Positions 1 to 10,002 of a DNA stretch of 64,000 nt are shown one piece after another. A program made the position numbers and the translations under genes. The stretch is from Pannonibacter carbonis. Its GTDB lineage: Bacteria > Pseudomonadota > Alphaproteobacteria > Rhizobiales > Stappiaceae. Every line of letters starts with the position of its first letter. The first letter of the stretch is position 1. The notes beneath the pieces were generated by a model. That model saw only the letters and a list, made by a program, of their open reading frames with translations, was not told the origin of the DNA and did no database searches. The DNA is taken from the NCBI RefSeq assembly GCF_003012935.1, contig NZ_PUDR01000001.1:262182-326181 (forward strand). Reading direction: 5' to 3'.

Positions 1-698
1 AGGGCCGGCGTGAAGCGGGCACCTGGCACCTTGCGCAGGAACCGGTTCAGCGGCTCATCCTTTTCCATGCCGAGCACGCTGTCATAGTCGCCGCACATGC
101 CGGCGTCGGACAGATAGGCGGTGCCGCCGGGCAGGATCTGATGATCGGCCGTCGGAACATGGGTGTGCGTGCCGACAACAAGGCTGACACGACCGTCAAG
201 GAAATGACCCATCGCCTGCTTTTCGCTGGTGGCTTCCGCATGCATGTCGATGACGATGGCATCGGCGACAAGGCCGAGCGGGCAGTCGGCGATGGCCTTC
301 TCGACGCCGGCGAAGGGATCGTCGAGCGCATCCATGTACACCCGGCCCATCACATTGACGACGGCAACACGGGCACCATTGCGGGCGTTGAAGAGGTTGA
401 CGCCCCGGCCGGGCGTGCCGGCGGGATAGTTGACCGGGCGCAGCAGGCGCGGCTGGCGCTCGATGTAGACGAGGGTTTCGCGCTGGTCCCAGATGTGGTT
501 GCCGGTGGTGACAACGTCAGCCCCGGCATCCAGCACATCCTGCAGGATTTCCTCGGTAATGCCAAAGCCGGAAGCGGAGTTCTCGCCATTGACGATGACG
601 AAATCGAGATGGTGGTCCGACACCAGGCCCGGCAGGGCATCAATGACCGCATTGCGTCCGGCGCGGCCAACCAGATCCCCCAGGAAAAGCAGTCTCAT
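1..698 (-). CDS. YmdB-family metallophosphoesterase (3' end cut by window edge)
   Basis: The frame reads leftward from ATG at 698 and is open to base 1, so the C-terminus lies outside the window. It starts MRLLFLGDLVGRAGR and carries metal-binding motifs of the TIGR00282/YmdB phosphoesterases: GD near residue 8, NGEN near 37, GNHIWDQ near 66, DMHAEATSEK near 150 and GTHTHVPTAD near 175. Family members hydrolyse phosphodiesters such as 2',3'-cyclic nucleotides in the cytoplasm; the substrate here is not known. Its ATG overlaps the stop of the upstream folate cyclo-ligase gene (ATGA, 695-698), so the two are probably translationally coupled. Confidence 0.9.
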   Translation of the reverse strand, partial: MRLLFLGDLVGRAGRNAVIDALPGLVSDHHLDFVIVNGENSASGFGITEEILQDVLDAGADVVTTGNHIWDQRETLVYIERQPRLLRPVNYPAGTPGRGVNLFNARNGARVAVVNVMGRVYMDALDDPFAGVEKAIADCPLGLVADAIVIDMHAEATSEKQAMGHFLDGRVSLVVGTHTHVPTADHQILPGGTAYLSDAGMCGDYDSVLGMEKDEPLNRFLRKVPGARFTPA

Positions 699-1273
699 GC
701 GCCCTCGCGCTCGTTGAACCAGGTGAGGCCACGCTCCGTCAGGATCGCCTCAAGCTTCTGGTCATGCGGTTCAGTCGGCACGTGATCCACCTCCTGCGCG
801 GAAAACGCAAGTCCGATCCTGCGCACGGCGTGGCCTGCAGCCTCGAAATCAGCGATCGCCGTGTCATAGAAGCCGCGGCCATAACCAAGACGCCAGCCAT
901 TGGCGTCATAGGCCGACAGGGGCATCAGCAGCACATCCGGGCGCAGTTCGGGCGAAGCCTCGTCCGGTACGATGGTGCCGAAACCGGCCTTGACCAGCGT
1001 CGTCTCCCGGTCGAGCCGGCGGAAGACAAGGCGCGGGCCGACGACGACCGGCAGGCAGAGCGCGTGACTGCGCTGGCCGAGCGCATGCATCAGCGGGCGC
1101 GGATCGATCTCGTCACGGATGGGCCAGAAGCCGGCAACAATCGCGCCGGGCTGAAGCTGGAGCGCATCCACCGTGTCGCAGAGTGCCAGAGAGGCCTCGA
1201 TGCGATCGGCAACGGCGAGGGCGCTGCGCCGGTCCAGCGCAAGCTTGCGCACGGCGGCCTTGCGTTCGGCCAT
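695..1273 (-). CDS. 5-formyltetrahydrofolate cyclo-ligase
   Basis: ATP-dependent enzyme (MTHFS/YgfA/FthC family) converting 5-formyl-THF to 5,10-methenyl-THF, which recycles the storage form of folate in the cytoplasm. The 192-aa product from ATG 1273 (MAERKAAVRKLALDRR) has the basic N-terminus and the C-terminal LGYGRGFYD signature of the family. A longer reading from 1381 would run into the 6S RNA gene and adds non-family sequence, so the shorter start is preferred. It lies downstream of zapA and 6S RNA, the usual order in alphaproteobacteria and in E. coli (zapA-ssrS-ygfA). Confidence 0.93.
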   Translation of the reverse strand: MAERKAAVRKLALDRRSALAVADRIEASLALCDTVDALQLQPGAIVAGFWPIRDEIDPRPLMHALGQRSHALCLPVVVGPRLVFRRLDRETTLVKAGFGTIVPDEASPELRPDVLLMPLSAYDANGWRLGYGRGFYDTAIADFEAAGHAVRRIGLAFSAQEVDHVPTEPHDQKLEAILTERGLTWFNEREGA

Positions 1274-1338
1274 TTCGGTTTCAGCCCGGGTTTGGGACGT
1301 GGAAACGGGAGCCAAGCTGCCTCCAGGCGGCAAAGCGA

Positions 1339-1497
1339 CAGGGTATGACGCAAGACGATGGAAAGTGCGTAGCCACAACATCCGTTGGAAGTCGCAATCC
1401 CGGGAAACCTACTAAGTAGGTGGGCGCCGTGTGCCCAGGCCCACGAGCCTGGACAAGTACAGCTCCCTAAGGAATGCGTAAGGCCCCGGGGATATGG
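1339..1497 (-). ncRNA. ssrS: 6S RNA (ends approximate)
   Basis: The zapA - folate cyclo-ligase spacer is the standard locus of 6S RNA. Read on the minus strand, ATCCCCGGGG (about 1494-1485) can pair with TTTCCCGGGAT (about 1408-1398) to close a stem. Between them lie GGGAGCTGTACTTGTCC, the apical hairpin CCAGGCTCGTGGGCCTGG, and GCACACGGCGCCCACC, all in the order seen in alphaproteobacterial 6S RNAs. 6S RNA mimics an open promoter and sequesters sigma-70 holoenzyme in stationary phase. Ends are set from an expected length near 160 nt and not from mapped termini. Confidence 0.8.
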
Positions 1498-1595
1498 TTC
1501 CTGACGAGAAGCGCAGCCACGCTGATCAGATATAGACCCAGGATGCCGCCATTACCAGCCCGGCAGCTGCAAAGCCGGTGAAGCATCTGGATAAG

Positions 1596-1967
1596 TCACT
1601 CTTCCCGCAGGCTGCGGGTCAGGCCGTCGGCAAGGTTTTCGATCCGCCGGGCGGCCTCATCGATCCGCGCCACCACGCTGGCCTCGCTGCGGTTGAGATG
1701 CTCCAGCGCCTGCATGCGGGCTTCGCGCGCGCTCGCCAGTTCCTGCTCCAGATGGCGGATCTTCTTTTCCATCTCGGAAAGTTCATCGACCACCATGATG
1801 CCGGCCATGACGGTCAGGCGCTGGTCGCCAATCTCGCCGAAACTGCGGCGCAGGTCCTCGATGCAGCTGTCGAAACGCCCGGCAAGGCCGATCAGGCGCT
1901 CTTCCTCGCCGTCGTCGCAGGCCATTCGAAAGGCCCGGCCGTTGATGGTGACTGAAATCTGCGCCAT
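1596..1967 (-). CDS. zapA: Cell division protein ZapA
   Basis: A 123-aa protein with the ZapA fold: N-terminal beta/alpha head (MAQISVTINGRAFRMACDDGEE), then a long helix with coiled-coil character from about residue 55 (VVDELSEMEKKIRHLEQEL). ZapA binds and cross-links FtsZ filaments at the division ring. The gene follows the DUF4164 coiled-coil gene with about 10 bp between them, suggesting one transcript, and precedes 6S RNA. It is slightly longer at the C-terminus than enterobacterial ZapA (109 aa). Confidence 0.95.
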   Translation of the reverse strand: MAQISVTINGRAFRMACDDGEEERLIGLAGRFDSCIEDLRRSFGEIGDQRLTVMAGIMVVDELSEMEKKIRHLEQELASAREARMQALEHLNRSEASVVARIDEAARRIENLADGLTRSLREE

Positions 1968-1976
1968 GCCTGCCGC

Positions 1977-2273
1977 TCAGCCTCCGTGTGCTTCAAGAAC
2001 GGAACGGATCGATTCCATTGCAGAAACGAGCCGACGCGACACGTCGCGGTTGGCTTCTTCCAATCCGTTGGCGCGGCCTTCGGCGCGATCAAGCGCGGCG
2101 GCGAGTTCGGAGCGATCCTCCCCCAGCCGCTGCAGATCTTCCTGCAGGGCGTTCAGCGAACGATCACTGTCGAGCCGACGACCAACCGCCGTCTCCAGGT
2201 GTCCCAGAGCCGTCGTCAGGCGCGCCAAGGCCGCTTCCAGTGAATGGCTCTGCCCCGAGCCGTAATCCGCCAT
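1977..2273 (-). CDS. DUF4164 family coiled-coil protein
   Basis: A 98-aa product from ATG 2273 (MADYGSGQSHSLEAAL). It is almost entirely helical with heptad-like leucines and many E/R residues, matching the DUF4164 proteins encoded just upstream of zapA in Rhizobiales. The function is unknown; the fixed neighbourhood suggests a link to ZapA or the divisome, which is inference. A start at 2336 would add a proline- and glycine-rich stretch unlike the rest and is less likely. Confidence 0.8.
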   Translation of the reverse strand: MADYGSGQSHSLEAALARLTTALGHLETAVGRRLDSDRSLNALQEDLQRLGEDRSELAAALDRAEGRANGLEEANRDVSRRLVSAMESIRSVLEAHGG

Positions 2274-2645
2274 CCGCTTTGATCCACCTTCACAGCCAGT
2301 CGGGAGAGGGCCCGGCTGCGCAACGCCCGTTGTCACGGCCTTCGATTGAAGGCAGCGCCCATGTCGCGCAAACGATCTCCACCTACATCGACCGTTCGAG
2401 AGACGAAATGCAGCTCCACACCCGAGACATATCCGGCGAAAGCACGGATTGCCACCAAGCGCGCAAAAACTAAAGCAAACTGCGAGCGCACCGCAATAAG
2501 GTCATGAACGAACTTAACGCTTTTGAAATCGCTTGCCGCCGCACTCGTAACTTTACGCAAGGCGCGAATCCGCCGTCAATGGCGCATTCACGGGGTTTTT
2601 GGGGTTCTCCCCTGTGCTTACCCATGCGTTAGGGTTTTGTTCGCC
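2274..2645. other. Intergenic region between DUF4164/zapA and tkt
   Basis: About 370 bp without a convincing gene. A minus-strand frame at 2333-2560 exists but shows no recognisable domain, and its composition looks like non-coding sequence. The stretch becomes richer in A/T towards 2450-2640, as expected for a divergent promoter region serving the zapA operon leftward and tkt rightward. I see no riboswitch or sRNA signature. Confidence 0.5.
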
Positions 2646-2649
2646 TTTG

Positions 2650-2677
2650 TTGACACGAACAAGGTTCCTGTTATTTG
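2650..2677 (+). promoter_or_regulatory. Putative sigma-70-type promoter for tkt
   Basis: A perfect TTGACA (2650-2655) is followed after 16 bp by TATTTG (2672-2677) in an A/T-rich patch upstream of transketolase. It would give a leader of about 160 nt before the tkt ATG. This is pattern-based; no transcription start is known. Confidence 0.5.
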
Positions 2678-2845
2678 TCGGGCTCCCTAAACCGGCCTCC
2701 CAAGGCTGCCCGGACAAGTCAGGCCGCCAGGCGTGCTCCGTCCTCCCGGACCGGCTCATGGCTGCAGGGCTGTGAGTCGCGCGCGATGGCCGGAAGGACG
2801 CGAACCTCTCAAGCCGGCGTCGCACGCCGCTTCCTAAGCAACGGG

Positions 2846-4840
2846 ATGAACATGACCGATCTCGAAAAGCACCACCGGATGGCCAATGCGATCCGTTTCC
2901 TGGCCATGGACGCGGTGGAAAAGGCCAAGTCCGGTCACCCCGGCCTGCCGATGGGCGCGGCGGACATTGCGACGGTGCTTTTCACGCAAGTCCTGAAGTT
3001 TGACCCGACCGCGCCGCACTGGGCCGACCGTGACCGGTTTGTGCTGTCTGCCGGCCATGGCTCGATGCTCCTCTATGCCACGCTGTACCTGCTCGGTTAT
3101 GAGGATTTCCCGCTCGACCAGATCAAGAAATTCCGCCAGATCGGGGCCCGCACCGCAGGTCACCCGGAATTCGGCCACGGCGCCGGCATCGAGACGACCA
3201 CCGGTCCGCTCGGCCAAGGTCTCGCCAACGCCGTCGGCATGGCCATTGCCGAGAAGCTGCAGGCTGCCCGCTTCGGCGAAGCACTTGTCGACCACTACAC
3301 CTACGTTCTGGCCGGTGACGGCTGCCTGATGGAAGGCATCAGCCAGGAAGCCCTGACGCTGGCCGGCCACCTCAAGCTGAACAAGCTGATCGTGATCTGG
3401 GACGACAACGGTATCTCCATCGACGGCAAGATCGATGTGACCGATTCCACCGACCAAGTTGCCCGCTTCGAGGCCTCGCAGTGGAACACGATCCGCGTTG
3501 ACGGCCATGATCCGGTTGCCCTCGCCGCCGCTTTCCGCAAGGCACAGGACAGCGACCGCCCGACCCTGATCGCCGCCAAGACCGTGATCGGCTTCGGCTC
3601 GCCGACCAAGGCCGGCACCGCCAAGGTGCACGGCTCGCCGCTTGGCGCCGACGAGATCGCGGCCACCCGCAAGGCCCTGAACTGGTCGCACGAGCCGTTC
3701 GAGATCCCGAGCGACGTGCTGGACGCCTGGCGCATTGCCGGCCTGCGCTCCGCCCACGCCCACAAGGACTGGGAAAAGCGCTTTGCCGCCGCTGACGCAG
3801 AGACCCGTGCCGAGTTCGAGCGCCGCAACCGCGGTGACCTTCCGGCTGCGCTGAAGCCGGCGCTGATGGCCTACAAGCAGAAACTGGCCGACGAGCGCCC
3901 GACGCTCGCCACCCGCCAGGCGTCTGAAAACGTGCTGACCGTCATCAACGAGGTGGTTCCGGAGACCATCGGCGGCTCCGCCGACCTGACCGGTTCGAAC
4001 AACACCAAGACGGCCCAGACCAAGCCGGTCACTCCGGACGACTTCTCCGGCCGTTACATTCACTGGGGCATCCGCGAGCACGGCATGGCCGCCGCGATGA
4101 ACGGCATGGCGCTGCATGGCGGCATGATCCCCTACTCCGGCACGTTCCTCGTGTTCGCCGACTACTGCCGTCCGTCGCTGCGCCTCGCCGCCCTGATGGA
4201 ACAGCGCGTCATCCACGTGATGACCCACGATTCCATCGGCCTCGGTGAAGACGGCCCGACCCATCAGCCGGTCGAGCACTATGCCTCGCTGCGCGCCATC
4301 CCGAACCTGAACTTCTTCCGTCCGGCCGATGTGACCGAGACGCTGGAGTGCTGGCAGCTGGCCCTTGGCGCAAAGAAGACGCCGTCGGTGCTCGCCCTGA
4401 CCCGTCAGGGTCTGGTTGCGCAGCGCAAGACCTTCGAGGAAGAGAACCTCTGCGCCCGTGGCGCCTATGTTCTGGCCGACACGGAAGAGACCGCAGACGT
4501 GACGATCTTCGCTTCCGGCTCGGAAGTCGAGATTGCCATGGACGCCCGCGCCAAGCTGGAAGCCGAAGGCGTTTCCGCCCGTGTCGTCTCCGTGCCGTGC
4601 TTCGAGCTGTTCGAGCTGCAGTCGACCGACTACCAGGCGGCCGTCATCGGCACGTCCAAGGTCAAGATCGCGGTTGAAGCCGGTATCCGCATGGGCTGGG
4701 ACCGCTTTATCGGCAATGACGGCGTGTTCGTCGGCATGACCGGCTTCGGTGCCTCAGGTCCCTACAAGGAACTCTACGCCCACTTCGGCATCACGGCGGA
4801 CGCTGTGACGGCTGCGGCAAAGGCGGGTCTGGCCGGCTGA
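2846..4840 (+). CDS. tkt: Transketolase
   Basis: A 664-aa thiamine-diphosphate enzyme moving two-carbon ketol units in the pentose phosphate (or Calvin) pathway. N-terminal domain: [13 protein letters not shown] and the ThDP/Mg site GDGCLMEG...WDDNGISID. Middle pyrimidine domain: [13 protein letters not shown] and [19 protein letters not shown]-terminal domain: [10 protein letters not shown] to the end. The length is normal. The start is ATG 2846 ([21 protein letters not shown]), with ATG 2852 two codons on as an alternative; the 57 codons upstream are not family-like. It heads the cluster tkt-gap-pgk-fba. Confidence 0.97.
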   Translation: MNMTDLEKHHRMANAIRFLAMDAVEKAKSGHPGLPMGAADIATVLFTQVLKFDPTAPHWADRDRFVLSAGHGSMLLYATLYLLGYEDFPLDQIKKFRQIGARTAGHPEFGHGAGIETTTGPLGQGLANAVGMAIAEKLQAARFGEALVDHYTYVLAGDGCLMEGISQEALTLAGHLKLNKLIVIWDDNGISIDGKIDVTDSTDQVARFEASQWNTIRVDGHDPVALAAAFRKAQDSDRPTLIAAKTVIGFGSPTKAGTAKVHGSPLGADEIAATRKALNWSHEPFEIPSDVLDAWRIAGLRSAHAHKDWEKRFAAADAETRAEFERRNRGDLPAALKPALMAYKQKLADERPTLATRQASENVLTVINEVVPETIGGSADLTGSNNTKTAQTKPVTPDDFSGRYIHWGIREHGMAAAMNGMALHGGMIPYSGTFLVFADYCRPSLRLAALMEQRVIHVMTHDSIGLGEDGPTHQPVEHYASLRAIPNLNFFRPADVTETLECWQLALGAKKTPSVLALTRQGLVAQRKTFEEENLCARGAYVLADTEETADVTIFASGSEVEIAMDARAKLEAEGVSARVVSVPCFELFELQSTDYQAAVIGTSKVKIAVEAGIRMGWDRFIGNDGVFVGMTGFGASGPYKELYAHFGITADAVTAAAKAGLAG

Positions 4841-4864
4841 GGCTGACGGCATCACAAGTTGACT

Positions 4865-4891
4865 GACGTGCCCGCCCTGCGTGGGCACGTC
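4865..4891 (+). other. Hairpin in tkt-gap spacer
   Basis: A perfect 9-bp stem (GACGTGCCC / GGGCACGTC) with a 9-nt loop lies just after the tkt stop. No T-run follows, so it is not a standard intrinsic terminator. It may protect the tkt 3' end or act as an attenuator before gap. Confidence 0.4.
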
Positions 4892-4996
4892 CCTCATGCG
4901 GGGTGGAGCCCTCCATCCCTCGGACTGCCGGCCCGGTCGCGGGACCGGTAACTGCGCGCCTGACAGAATGGCGCCATGCTTGCTCGGGAGTGTCTC

Positions 4997-6007
4997 ATGG
5001 TGACGAAGGTTTCTATCAATGGCTTTGGCCGCATCGGCCGCAACGTGCTGCGCGCGATCGCCGAGTCCGGCCGCACCGACATTGAAGTCGTGCACATCAA
5101 TGACCTGGGCCCGGTTGAGACCAACGCGCATCTGCTGCGCTATGACTCGGTCCATGGCAAGTTCCCGGCGACCGTCACGGTCGAAGGCGACAGTATCCGC
5201 ATCAACGGCGGCAACCCGATCAAGGTGACCGCGACCCGTGATCCCAAGGACCTGCCGCACGCAGCCCTTGGCGTTGATGTCGCCATGGAATGCACCGGCA
5301 TCTTCACCGACAAGCCGAAGGCCGAGGCGCACCTGGCCGCCGGTGCCAAGCGCGTGCTGGTCTCCGCTCCGTCCAACGGCGCTGACAAGACCATCGTGTT
5401 CGGTGTCAACCATGACGCGCTGACCGCTTCCGACATGGTGGTCTCCAACGCCTCCTGCACCACCAACTGCCTGGCTCCTGTCGCCTATGTCCTCAATGCC
5501 GCCATCGGCATCGAGAAGGGCTTCATGACCACCATTCACTCCTACACTGGTGACCAGCCGACCCTGGACACCATGCACAAGGACCTGTACCGCGCCCGCG
5601 CTGCCGCGATGTCGATGATCCCGACCTCGACCGGTGCCGCCAAGGCCGTCGGCCTCGTGCTGCCGGAACTGAACGGCAAGCTCGACGGCGTGTCCGTGCG
5701 CGTCCCCACCCCGAACGTCTCGGTCGTGGACTTCAAGTTCATCGCCAAGCGCGCCACCACTGTCGAAGAGATCAACAGCGCCATCCGTGATGCTGCCAAC
5801 GGCCGCCTCAAGGGCATCCTCGGCTTCACCGACGAGCCGCTGGTCTCCATCGACTTCAACCATGACAGCCACTCGTCCATCTTCCACATGGACCAGACCA
5901 AGGTCATGGATGGCACCCTGGTGCGCGTCATGAGCTGGTACGACAACGAGTGGGGCTTCTCCAACCGCATGTCCGACACGGCGGTGGCGCTGGCCAAGCT
6001 GATCTGA
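4997..6007 (+). CDS. gap: Type I glyceraldehyde-3-phosphate dehydrogenase
   Basis: A 336-aa phosphorylating GAPDH converting glyceraldehyde-3-phosphate to 1,3-bisphosphoglycerate. Rossmann start [16 protein letters not shown], Asp in HINDL near residue 33 (typical of NAD use), catalytic Cys in [12 protein letters not shown] near residue 153, catalytic His in [10 protein letters not shown], and the C-terminal [13 protein letters not shown]. Start at ATG 4997, with GGAG 6 nt upstream; an upstream ATG at 4976 adds only seven residues. It is followed by a strong terminator. Confidence 0.97.
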   Translation: MVTKVSINGFGRIGRNVLRAIAESGRTDIEVVHINDLGPVETNAHLLRYDSVHGKFPATVTVEGDSIRINGGNPIKVTATRDPKDLPHAALGVDVAMECTGIFTDKPKAEAHLAAGAKRVLVSAPSNGADKTIVFGVNHDALTASDMVVSNASCTTNCLAPVAYVLNAAIGIEKGFMTTIHSYTGDQPTLDTMHKDLYRARAAAMSMIPTSTGAAKAVGLVLPELNGKLDGVSVRVPTPNVSVVDFKFIAKRATTVEEINSAIRDAANGRLKGILGFTDEPLVSIDFNHDSHSSIFHMDQTKVMDGTLVRVMSWYDNEWGFSNRMSDTAVALAKLI

Positions 6008-6045
6008 GGATGACGGCCGTTCTGGCTGATCTCACGTGATGCGAG

Positions 6046-6077
6046 GGCGGGTGCCGATTGCGGCACCCGCCTTTTTT
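6046..6077 (+). terminator. Intrinsic terminator of gap
   Basis: An 11-bp GC-rich stem (GGCGGGTGCCG / CGGCACCCGCC) with a short loop is followed by six T. It ends the gap transcript about 40 bp after the stop codon. Confidence 0.9.
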
Positions 6078-6097
6078 GCGCGATGCGGGGGCATTTG

Positions 6098-6721
6098 ATG
6101 ATTGAACTTCTTGCGGTGATTTCGCTGACCATTGTGGTCGCTGTCGTTCCCGGCCAGGACTTTGCCGTGGTGCTGCGCAACGCGCTGATCGGCGGGCGTC
6201 TGGCGGGCATCATGACCGCGCTTGGCATCGGCCTGGCGCTTGGCGTGCATGTCACCTACGCGCTGGCCGGCATCGGCCTGCTGGTGTCCCAGTCGATCCT
6301 GTTGTTCAACCTGCTGAAACTGATCGGCGCCGGCTATCTGGTCTACCTTGGCATCAGCATGTATCGCGGCGCCTCGCCTGATGTGCCGACAAGCGGGGCG
6401 AAGGCCGGCATGGCGCCGCTGACCGCGCTGCGCTGGGGCTTTCTCACCAACGTGACCAACCCGAAGGCGACCATGTTCGCCTTGAGCGTCTTCCTGCAGG
6501 TGACCTCGCCGGAGACCCCGCTCTGGACCCAGATCGGCTACGGCGTGATCATGGCGAGCGGCGTGTTCGCCTGGTTCGTGCTGGTCACCCTGTTCTTCAC
6601 CCTTGCCCCGGTCCGGGCCCGCTTCCTGAGCATGAAGCTCTGGATGGAGCGGTCCTTCGGCGTCCTCCTGACGCTGTTCGGCATCGGGCTTGCCGTTTCC
6701 ACCAATTCCTCCCGGCCGTGA
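6098..6721 (+). CDS. LysE/RhtB family amino acid exporter
   Basis: A 207-aa integral membrane protein with about six hydrophobic segments. The N-terminal helix carries the family signature [19 protein letters not shown] and the middle has [19 protein letters not shown]. Members export amino acids (lysine, threonine, homoserine and others); the substrate cannot be told from sequence. ATG 6098 follows a purine-rich GCGGGGG; an ATG at 6083 would add five residues. It sits between gap and pgk, so it is either a passenger in the sugar-phosphate cluster or co-expressed with pgk, which starts 23 bp later. Confidence 0.9.
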   Translation: MIELLAVISLTIVVAVVPGQDFAVVLRNALIGGRLAGIMTALGIGLALGVHVTYALAGIGLLVSQSILLFNLLKLIGAGYLVYLGISMYRGASPDVPTSGAKAGMAPLTALRWGFLTNVTNPKATMFALSVFLQVTSPETPLWTQIGYGVIMASGVFAWFVLVTLFFTLAPVRARFLSMKLWMERSFGVLLTLFGIGLAVSTNSSRP

Positions 6722-6744
6722 TGGCCCCGCAACAGGAGTTTTCC

Positions 6745-7938
6745 ATGTCTTTCAAGACCATCGACGACATCAAGGATGCCGCCGGCAAGCGCGTTCTCGT
6801 CCGTGTTGACCTCAACGTCCCGATGAAGGACGGCAAGATCACCGACGACACCCGCATCCGCGCCGTTGCTCCGACGATCCGTGACCTGTCGGCCATGGGC
6901 GCCAAGGTGATCCTGCTCGCCCATTTCGGCCGTCCGAACGGCGAAGTCGTGGCCGACATGAGCCTTGCGCCGGTTGCCCCCGCTGTTGCCGCCGTCGTAG
7001 GCCGTCCGGTCGCCTTCGCCAGCGATTGCATCGGCGCCGCTGCTGCTGACGCCATTGCAAAGCTGGCCAACGGCGACATCCTGCTGCTGGAAAACACCCG
7101 CTTCCACAAGGCGGAGGAAAAGAACGGCGCGGACTTCGCCAAGGCGCTGGCCGAAAACGGTGACGCCTACGTCAACGACGCCTTCTCCGCTGCCCACCGC
7201 GCCCATGCCTCGACCGAAGGTTTGGCCCATCTGCTTCCGGCCTTCGCCGGCCGCTCCATGCAGGCAGAACTGACGGCCCTCAGCGCTGCGCTCGGCCAGC
7301 CGAAGCGTCCGGTTCTGGCGGTTGTCGGCGGCGCGAAGGTGTCTTCCAAGATCGACCTTCTCGAAAACCTCGTCGGCAAGGTTGACCTGCTCGTCATCGG
7401 CGGTGGCATGGCCAACACGTTCCTCGCCGCCAAGGGCGTCAACGTCGGCAAATCTTTGTGCGAGCATGATCTTGCCGAGACCGCGCGCAAGATCATGGCC
7501 GCTGCCGAAAAGGCCGGCTGCGAGATCGTTCTGCCGGTGGATGCGGTCGTTGCCCGGGAGTTCAAGGCAGGCGCTGCCAACGAGACCGTCGGCCTCAACG
7601 CGATCCCGGCGGATGCAATGATGCTGGACGTGGGTGCTGCCTCGATCGAGACGGTCAAGACCAAGATCGACGGCGCTGCCACGCTGGTCTGGAACGGCCC
7701 GCTCGGTGCGTTCGAGATCGAGCCCTTCGACCGCGCCACGGTTGCCGCCGCCCAGCACGCGGCCGCCCGCACCAAGGACGGCAAGCTGCTGTCCGTCGCC
7801 GGTGGCGGCGACACGGTCGCAGCGCTGAACCACGCCGGGGCAGCAGGCGATTTCTCCTATGTCTCGACGGCAGGCGGCGCCTTCCTCGAGTGGCTGGAAG
7901 GCAAGGACCTGCCGGGCGTCAAGGCACTCGGCGCCTGA
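6745..7938 (+). CDS. pgk: Phosphoglycerate kinase
   Basis: A 397-aa glycolytic and gluconeogenic kinase interconverting 1,3-bisphosphoglycerate + ADP and 3-phosphoglycerate + ATP. Signature [15 protein letters not shown] near residue 15, substrate arginines in LAHFGRPNG and [14 protein letters not shown], nucleotide-binding GGAKVSSKI and [10 protein letters not shown], and the C-terminal loop [15 protein letters not shown] 6745 has CAGGAG upstream; the upstream ATG at 6718 overlaps the end of the exporter and adds nine non-family residues. A strong terminator follows. Confidence 0.97.
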   Translation: MSFKTIDDIKDAAGKRVLVRVDLNVPMKDGKITDDTRIRAVAPTIRDLSAMGAKVILLAHFGRPNGEVVADMSLAPVAPAVAAVVGRPVAFASDCIGAAAADAIAKLANGDILLLENTRFHKAEEKNGADFAKALAENGDAYVNDAFSAAHRAHASTEGLAHLLPAFAGRSMQAELTALSAALGQPKRPVLAVVGGAKVSSKIDLLENLVGKVDLLVIGGGMANTFLAAKGVNVGKSLCEHDLAETARKIMAAAEKAGCEIVLPVDAVVAREFKAGAANETVGLNAIPADAMMLDVGAASIETVKTKIDGAATLVWNGPLGAFEIEPFDRATVAAAQHAAARTKDGKLLSVAGGGDTVAALNHAGAAGDFSYVSTAGGAFLEWLEGKDLPGVKALGA

Positions 7939-7950
7939 GCGGGAACTTTG

Positions 7951-7981
7951 GAGAGGCGGTCCATCGGGCCGCCTCTTTTTT
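7951..7981 (+). terminator. Intrinsic terminator of pgk
   Basis: The stem GAGGCGG...CCGCCTC is followed by six T, 15-40 bp after the pgk stop. Confidence 0.85.
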
Positions 7982-8016
7982 GGGGGGACTTCGATGTTGC
8001 CCATCCCTTGTTCAGA

Positions 8017-8179
8017 GTCACCCCGGCCAAGCGTAGCGCGAGCCGGGGCCTACTCGCTTCCAGAGCCTTTTGACAACACGATGGACAGGAACGCTCATGT
8101 TGACGCCCTGATCCCACGCGTGAACCACCGCTCTGCGAACGAGTAGGCCCCGGGTCTCGCGTTGCTCGCCCGGGGTGAC
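8017..8179. repeat. Palindromic intergenic repeat, family 1, copy A
   Basis: Two inverted arms about 50 bp long bracket a unique middle. The left arm starts GTCACCCCGGCCAAGCG and runs through GCCGGGGCCTACTCG to CCAGAGC; the right arm is its imperfect reverse complement, ending GCCCGGGGTGAC. The same arms recur at 9609-9784 and, shortened, at 15719-15813. There is no coding capacity and no transposase. It is likely a miniature mobile or intergenic mosaic element able to fold into a long hairpin. Confidence 0.85.
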
Positions 8180-8447
8180 ACCGGCGGGGCGATCAGCCGC
8201 CTCCCAGATGAGCCGAAGCGCGTCACTTTTTCGCCTTGGCGAGCCCATATATTTCAAACATCAAATTAAATCTGTTGCCAAAAATCGCTCAAGTTTCAGC
8301 ATTTTAATTGATTTATGTCTCCGGGGGCCATCTTCCAAATCCGGAGTGTTTTGTTAGAACCACGCAGGGCTTTGACGCAGAGCGACATCAGGATGGTGGG
8401 CAGGCTTACTGCAGACACCATCAGTCGCCGGACGACGGGAGTTAATC
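8180..8447 (+). promoter_or_regulatory. A/T-rich leader upstream of fba
   Basis: Between repeat copy A and fba, a stretch at about 8245-8320 is much richer in A/T than its surroundings. It is the likely promoter region of fba. No clear -35/-10 pair can be fixed by eye. The ribosome site GGGAG lies about 8 nt before the fba ATG. Confidence 0.4.
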
Positions 8448-9515
8448 ATGGCACGTATTACGCTTCGCCAGCTGCTCGATCATGCTGCAGAGCATGACTA
8501 TGGTGTACCGGCCTTCAACATCAACAATATGGAACAGGCGCTTTCGATCATGGAAGCGGCTGATGCCCTTGACGCGCCGGTGATCATCCAGGCTTCGCGC
8601 GGGGCCCGCTCCTACGCCCATGACGTGATGCTGAAGCACATGATGGACGCGGTCACGGAAATCTACCCGCACATCCCGGTCTGCGTGCATCTGGACCACG
8701 GCAACGAGCCGGCGACCTGCATGACCGCGATCCAGGCCGGCTTCACCTCGGTGATGATGGACGGCTCGCTGAAGGCCGACGGCAAGACCCCGGCCGACTG
8801 GACCTACAATGTCGGCGTGACCAAGACCGTCACCGACATGGCGCATCTGGGCGGCATCTCCGTCGAGGGCGAACTGGGCGTGCTTGGCAGCCTGGAAAGC
8901 GGCATGGGCGAAGCCGAAGACGGCCATGGCGCCGAAGGCCAGCTCAGCCACGACCAGCTCCTGACCGATCCGGAAGAGGCAGTGAAGTTCGTGCGCGAGA
9001 CCCGCGTTGACGCGCTGGCCATCGCCATGGGCACAAGCCACGGCGCCTACAAGTTCACTCGCAAGCCGGATGGCGCGATCCTTGCCATGCATGTGATTGA
9101 GGAAATCCACCGCCGCCTGCCGGAAACCCACCTGGTCATGCACGGCTCGTCCTCGGTGCCGCAGGACCTGCAGGACATCATCAACCAGTACGGCGGCAAG
9201 ATGCCCCAGACCTGGGGTGTGCCGATCGAGGAAATCCAGCGCGGCATCAAGAACGGTGTGCGCAAGATCAACATCGACACAGACAACCGCATGGCGATGA
9301 CCGGCCAGATCCGCAAGATCCTGGCCGAAAATCCGGGCGAGTTCGATCCGCGCAAGTATCTGAAGCCGGCCCGCGACGCCATGACCAAGCTGTGCAAGCT
9401 GCGTCTCGAAGCCTTCAACACCGCCGGCCAGGCCTCCAAGATCAAGAAGGTCCTGACCCTCTCGGAAATGGCCGCCCGCTACAAGAGCGGCGCGCTCGAC
9501 GCCAAGATCGCGTAA
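8448..9515 (+). CDS. fba: Class II fructose-1,6-bisphosphate aldolase (CbbA type)
   Basis: A 355-aa zinc aldolase interconverting fructose-1,6-bisphosphate with DHAP and G3P. It begins [21 protein letters not shown]. Zinc ligands lie in [26 protein letters not shown] and MHGSSSVPQ, and phosphate binding in [14 protein letters not shown]. The insertion and length match the CbbA/Calvin-type subgroup and not the short class IIB enzymes. It completes the tkt-gap-pgk-fba cluster; no RuBisCO or phosphoribulokinase gene is in the window, so a heterotrophic glycolytic or pentose-phosphate role is more likely. Confidence 0.97.
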   Translation: MARITLRQLLDHAAEHDYGVPAFNINNMEQALSIMEAADALDAPVIIQASRGARSYAHDVMLKHMMDAVTEIYPHIPVCVHLDHGNEPATCMTAIQAGFTSVMMDGSLKADGKTPADWTYNVGVTKTVTDMAHLGGISVEGELGVLGSLESGMGEAEDGHGAEGQLSHDQLLTDPEEAVKFVRETRVDALAIAMGTSHGAYKFTRKPDGAILAMHVIEEIHRRLPETHLVMHGSSSVPQDLQDIINQYGGKMPQTWGVPIEEIQRGIKNGVRKINIDTDNRMAMTGQIRKILAENPGEFDPRKYLKPARDAMTKLCKLRLEAFNTAGQASKIKKVLTLSEMAARYKSGALDAKIA

Positions 9516-9544
9516 GCGGTCAGCGCGAAGGTCAGACAGTGATG

Positions 9545-9571
9545 AAGGCCGGGGCAGTGCTCCGGCCTTTT
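9545..9571 (+). terminator. Intrinsic terminator of fba
   Basis: The stem AAGGCCGG / CCGGCCTT is followed by TTTTCGTTTT, 30 bp after the fba stop. Confidence 0.8.
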
Positions 9572-9608
9572 CGTTTTCGAGGGCATTGCCGTTCGCGTCC
9601 CGTTCGGC

Positions 9609-9784
9609 GTCACCCCGGCCAAGCGCAGCGCGAGCCGGGGCCTACTCGCTTCCAGAGCCAAGAGCGGAGCACCGTGATGATGCTAGCCATCTGACTTTCT
9701 AGTCGTTTGGAAGCGCAGTGAATATTAATTCCGCTCTGCGAACGAGTGGGCCCCGGGTCTGCGCTACGCGCCGCCCGGGGTGAC
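9609..9784. repeat. Palindromic intergenic repeat, family 1, copy B
   Basis: It has the same two arms as copy A (left GTCACCCCGGCCAAGCGC, right ending GCCCGGGGTGAC) around a different middle of about 60 bp. Arm sequences are nearly identical to copy A while the middles do not match, so the arms are the conserved unit. The gap from 9785 to 10002 shows no gene. Confidence 0.85.
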
Positions 9785-10002
9785 AACGGCGAGGCTGCCA
9801 GCGCTTCACGCCGCCCAGCAACTCCATTTCCGTGCGTCGACCCGGGCAGACAAACTCGACATACACTTACCCTCACAGACGCTTTTCGCCCGTCCAGCGG
9901 TTCAAACGCAGAACCCGTGCTTGCGTCGCGCTTTTGCCGTCTTTAGGGACATAGGTATGATCCCTGCGCCCCGATGAGGGGTGCCAACTGACGGATGACG
10001 CC

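Noticed and set aside
2333..2560. 75-aa minus-strand frame upstream of zapA/DUF4164
   Set aside because: No domain, no ribosome site, composition unlike neighbouring genes; it lies in a promoter-like region.
2834..4279. 481-aa minus-strand frame opposite transketolase
   Set aside because: Antisense shadow produced by the strong GC-skewed codon use of tkt; rich in G, V, H, R with no domain.
9785..10002. TPP riboswitch upstream of the ThiE-like gene
   Set aside because: No CUGAGA/ACCUGA-type conserved core of a TPP riboswitch can be found in the leader.
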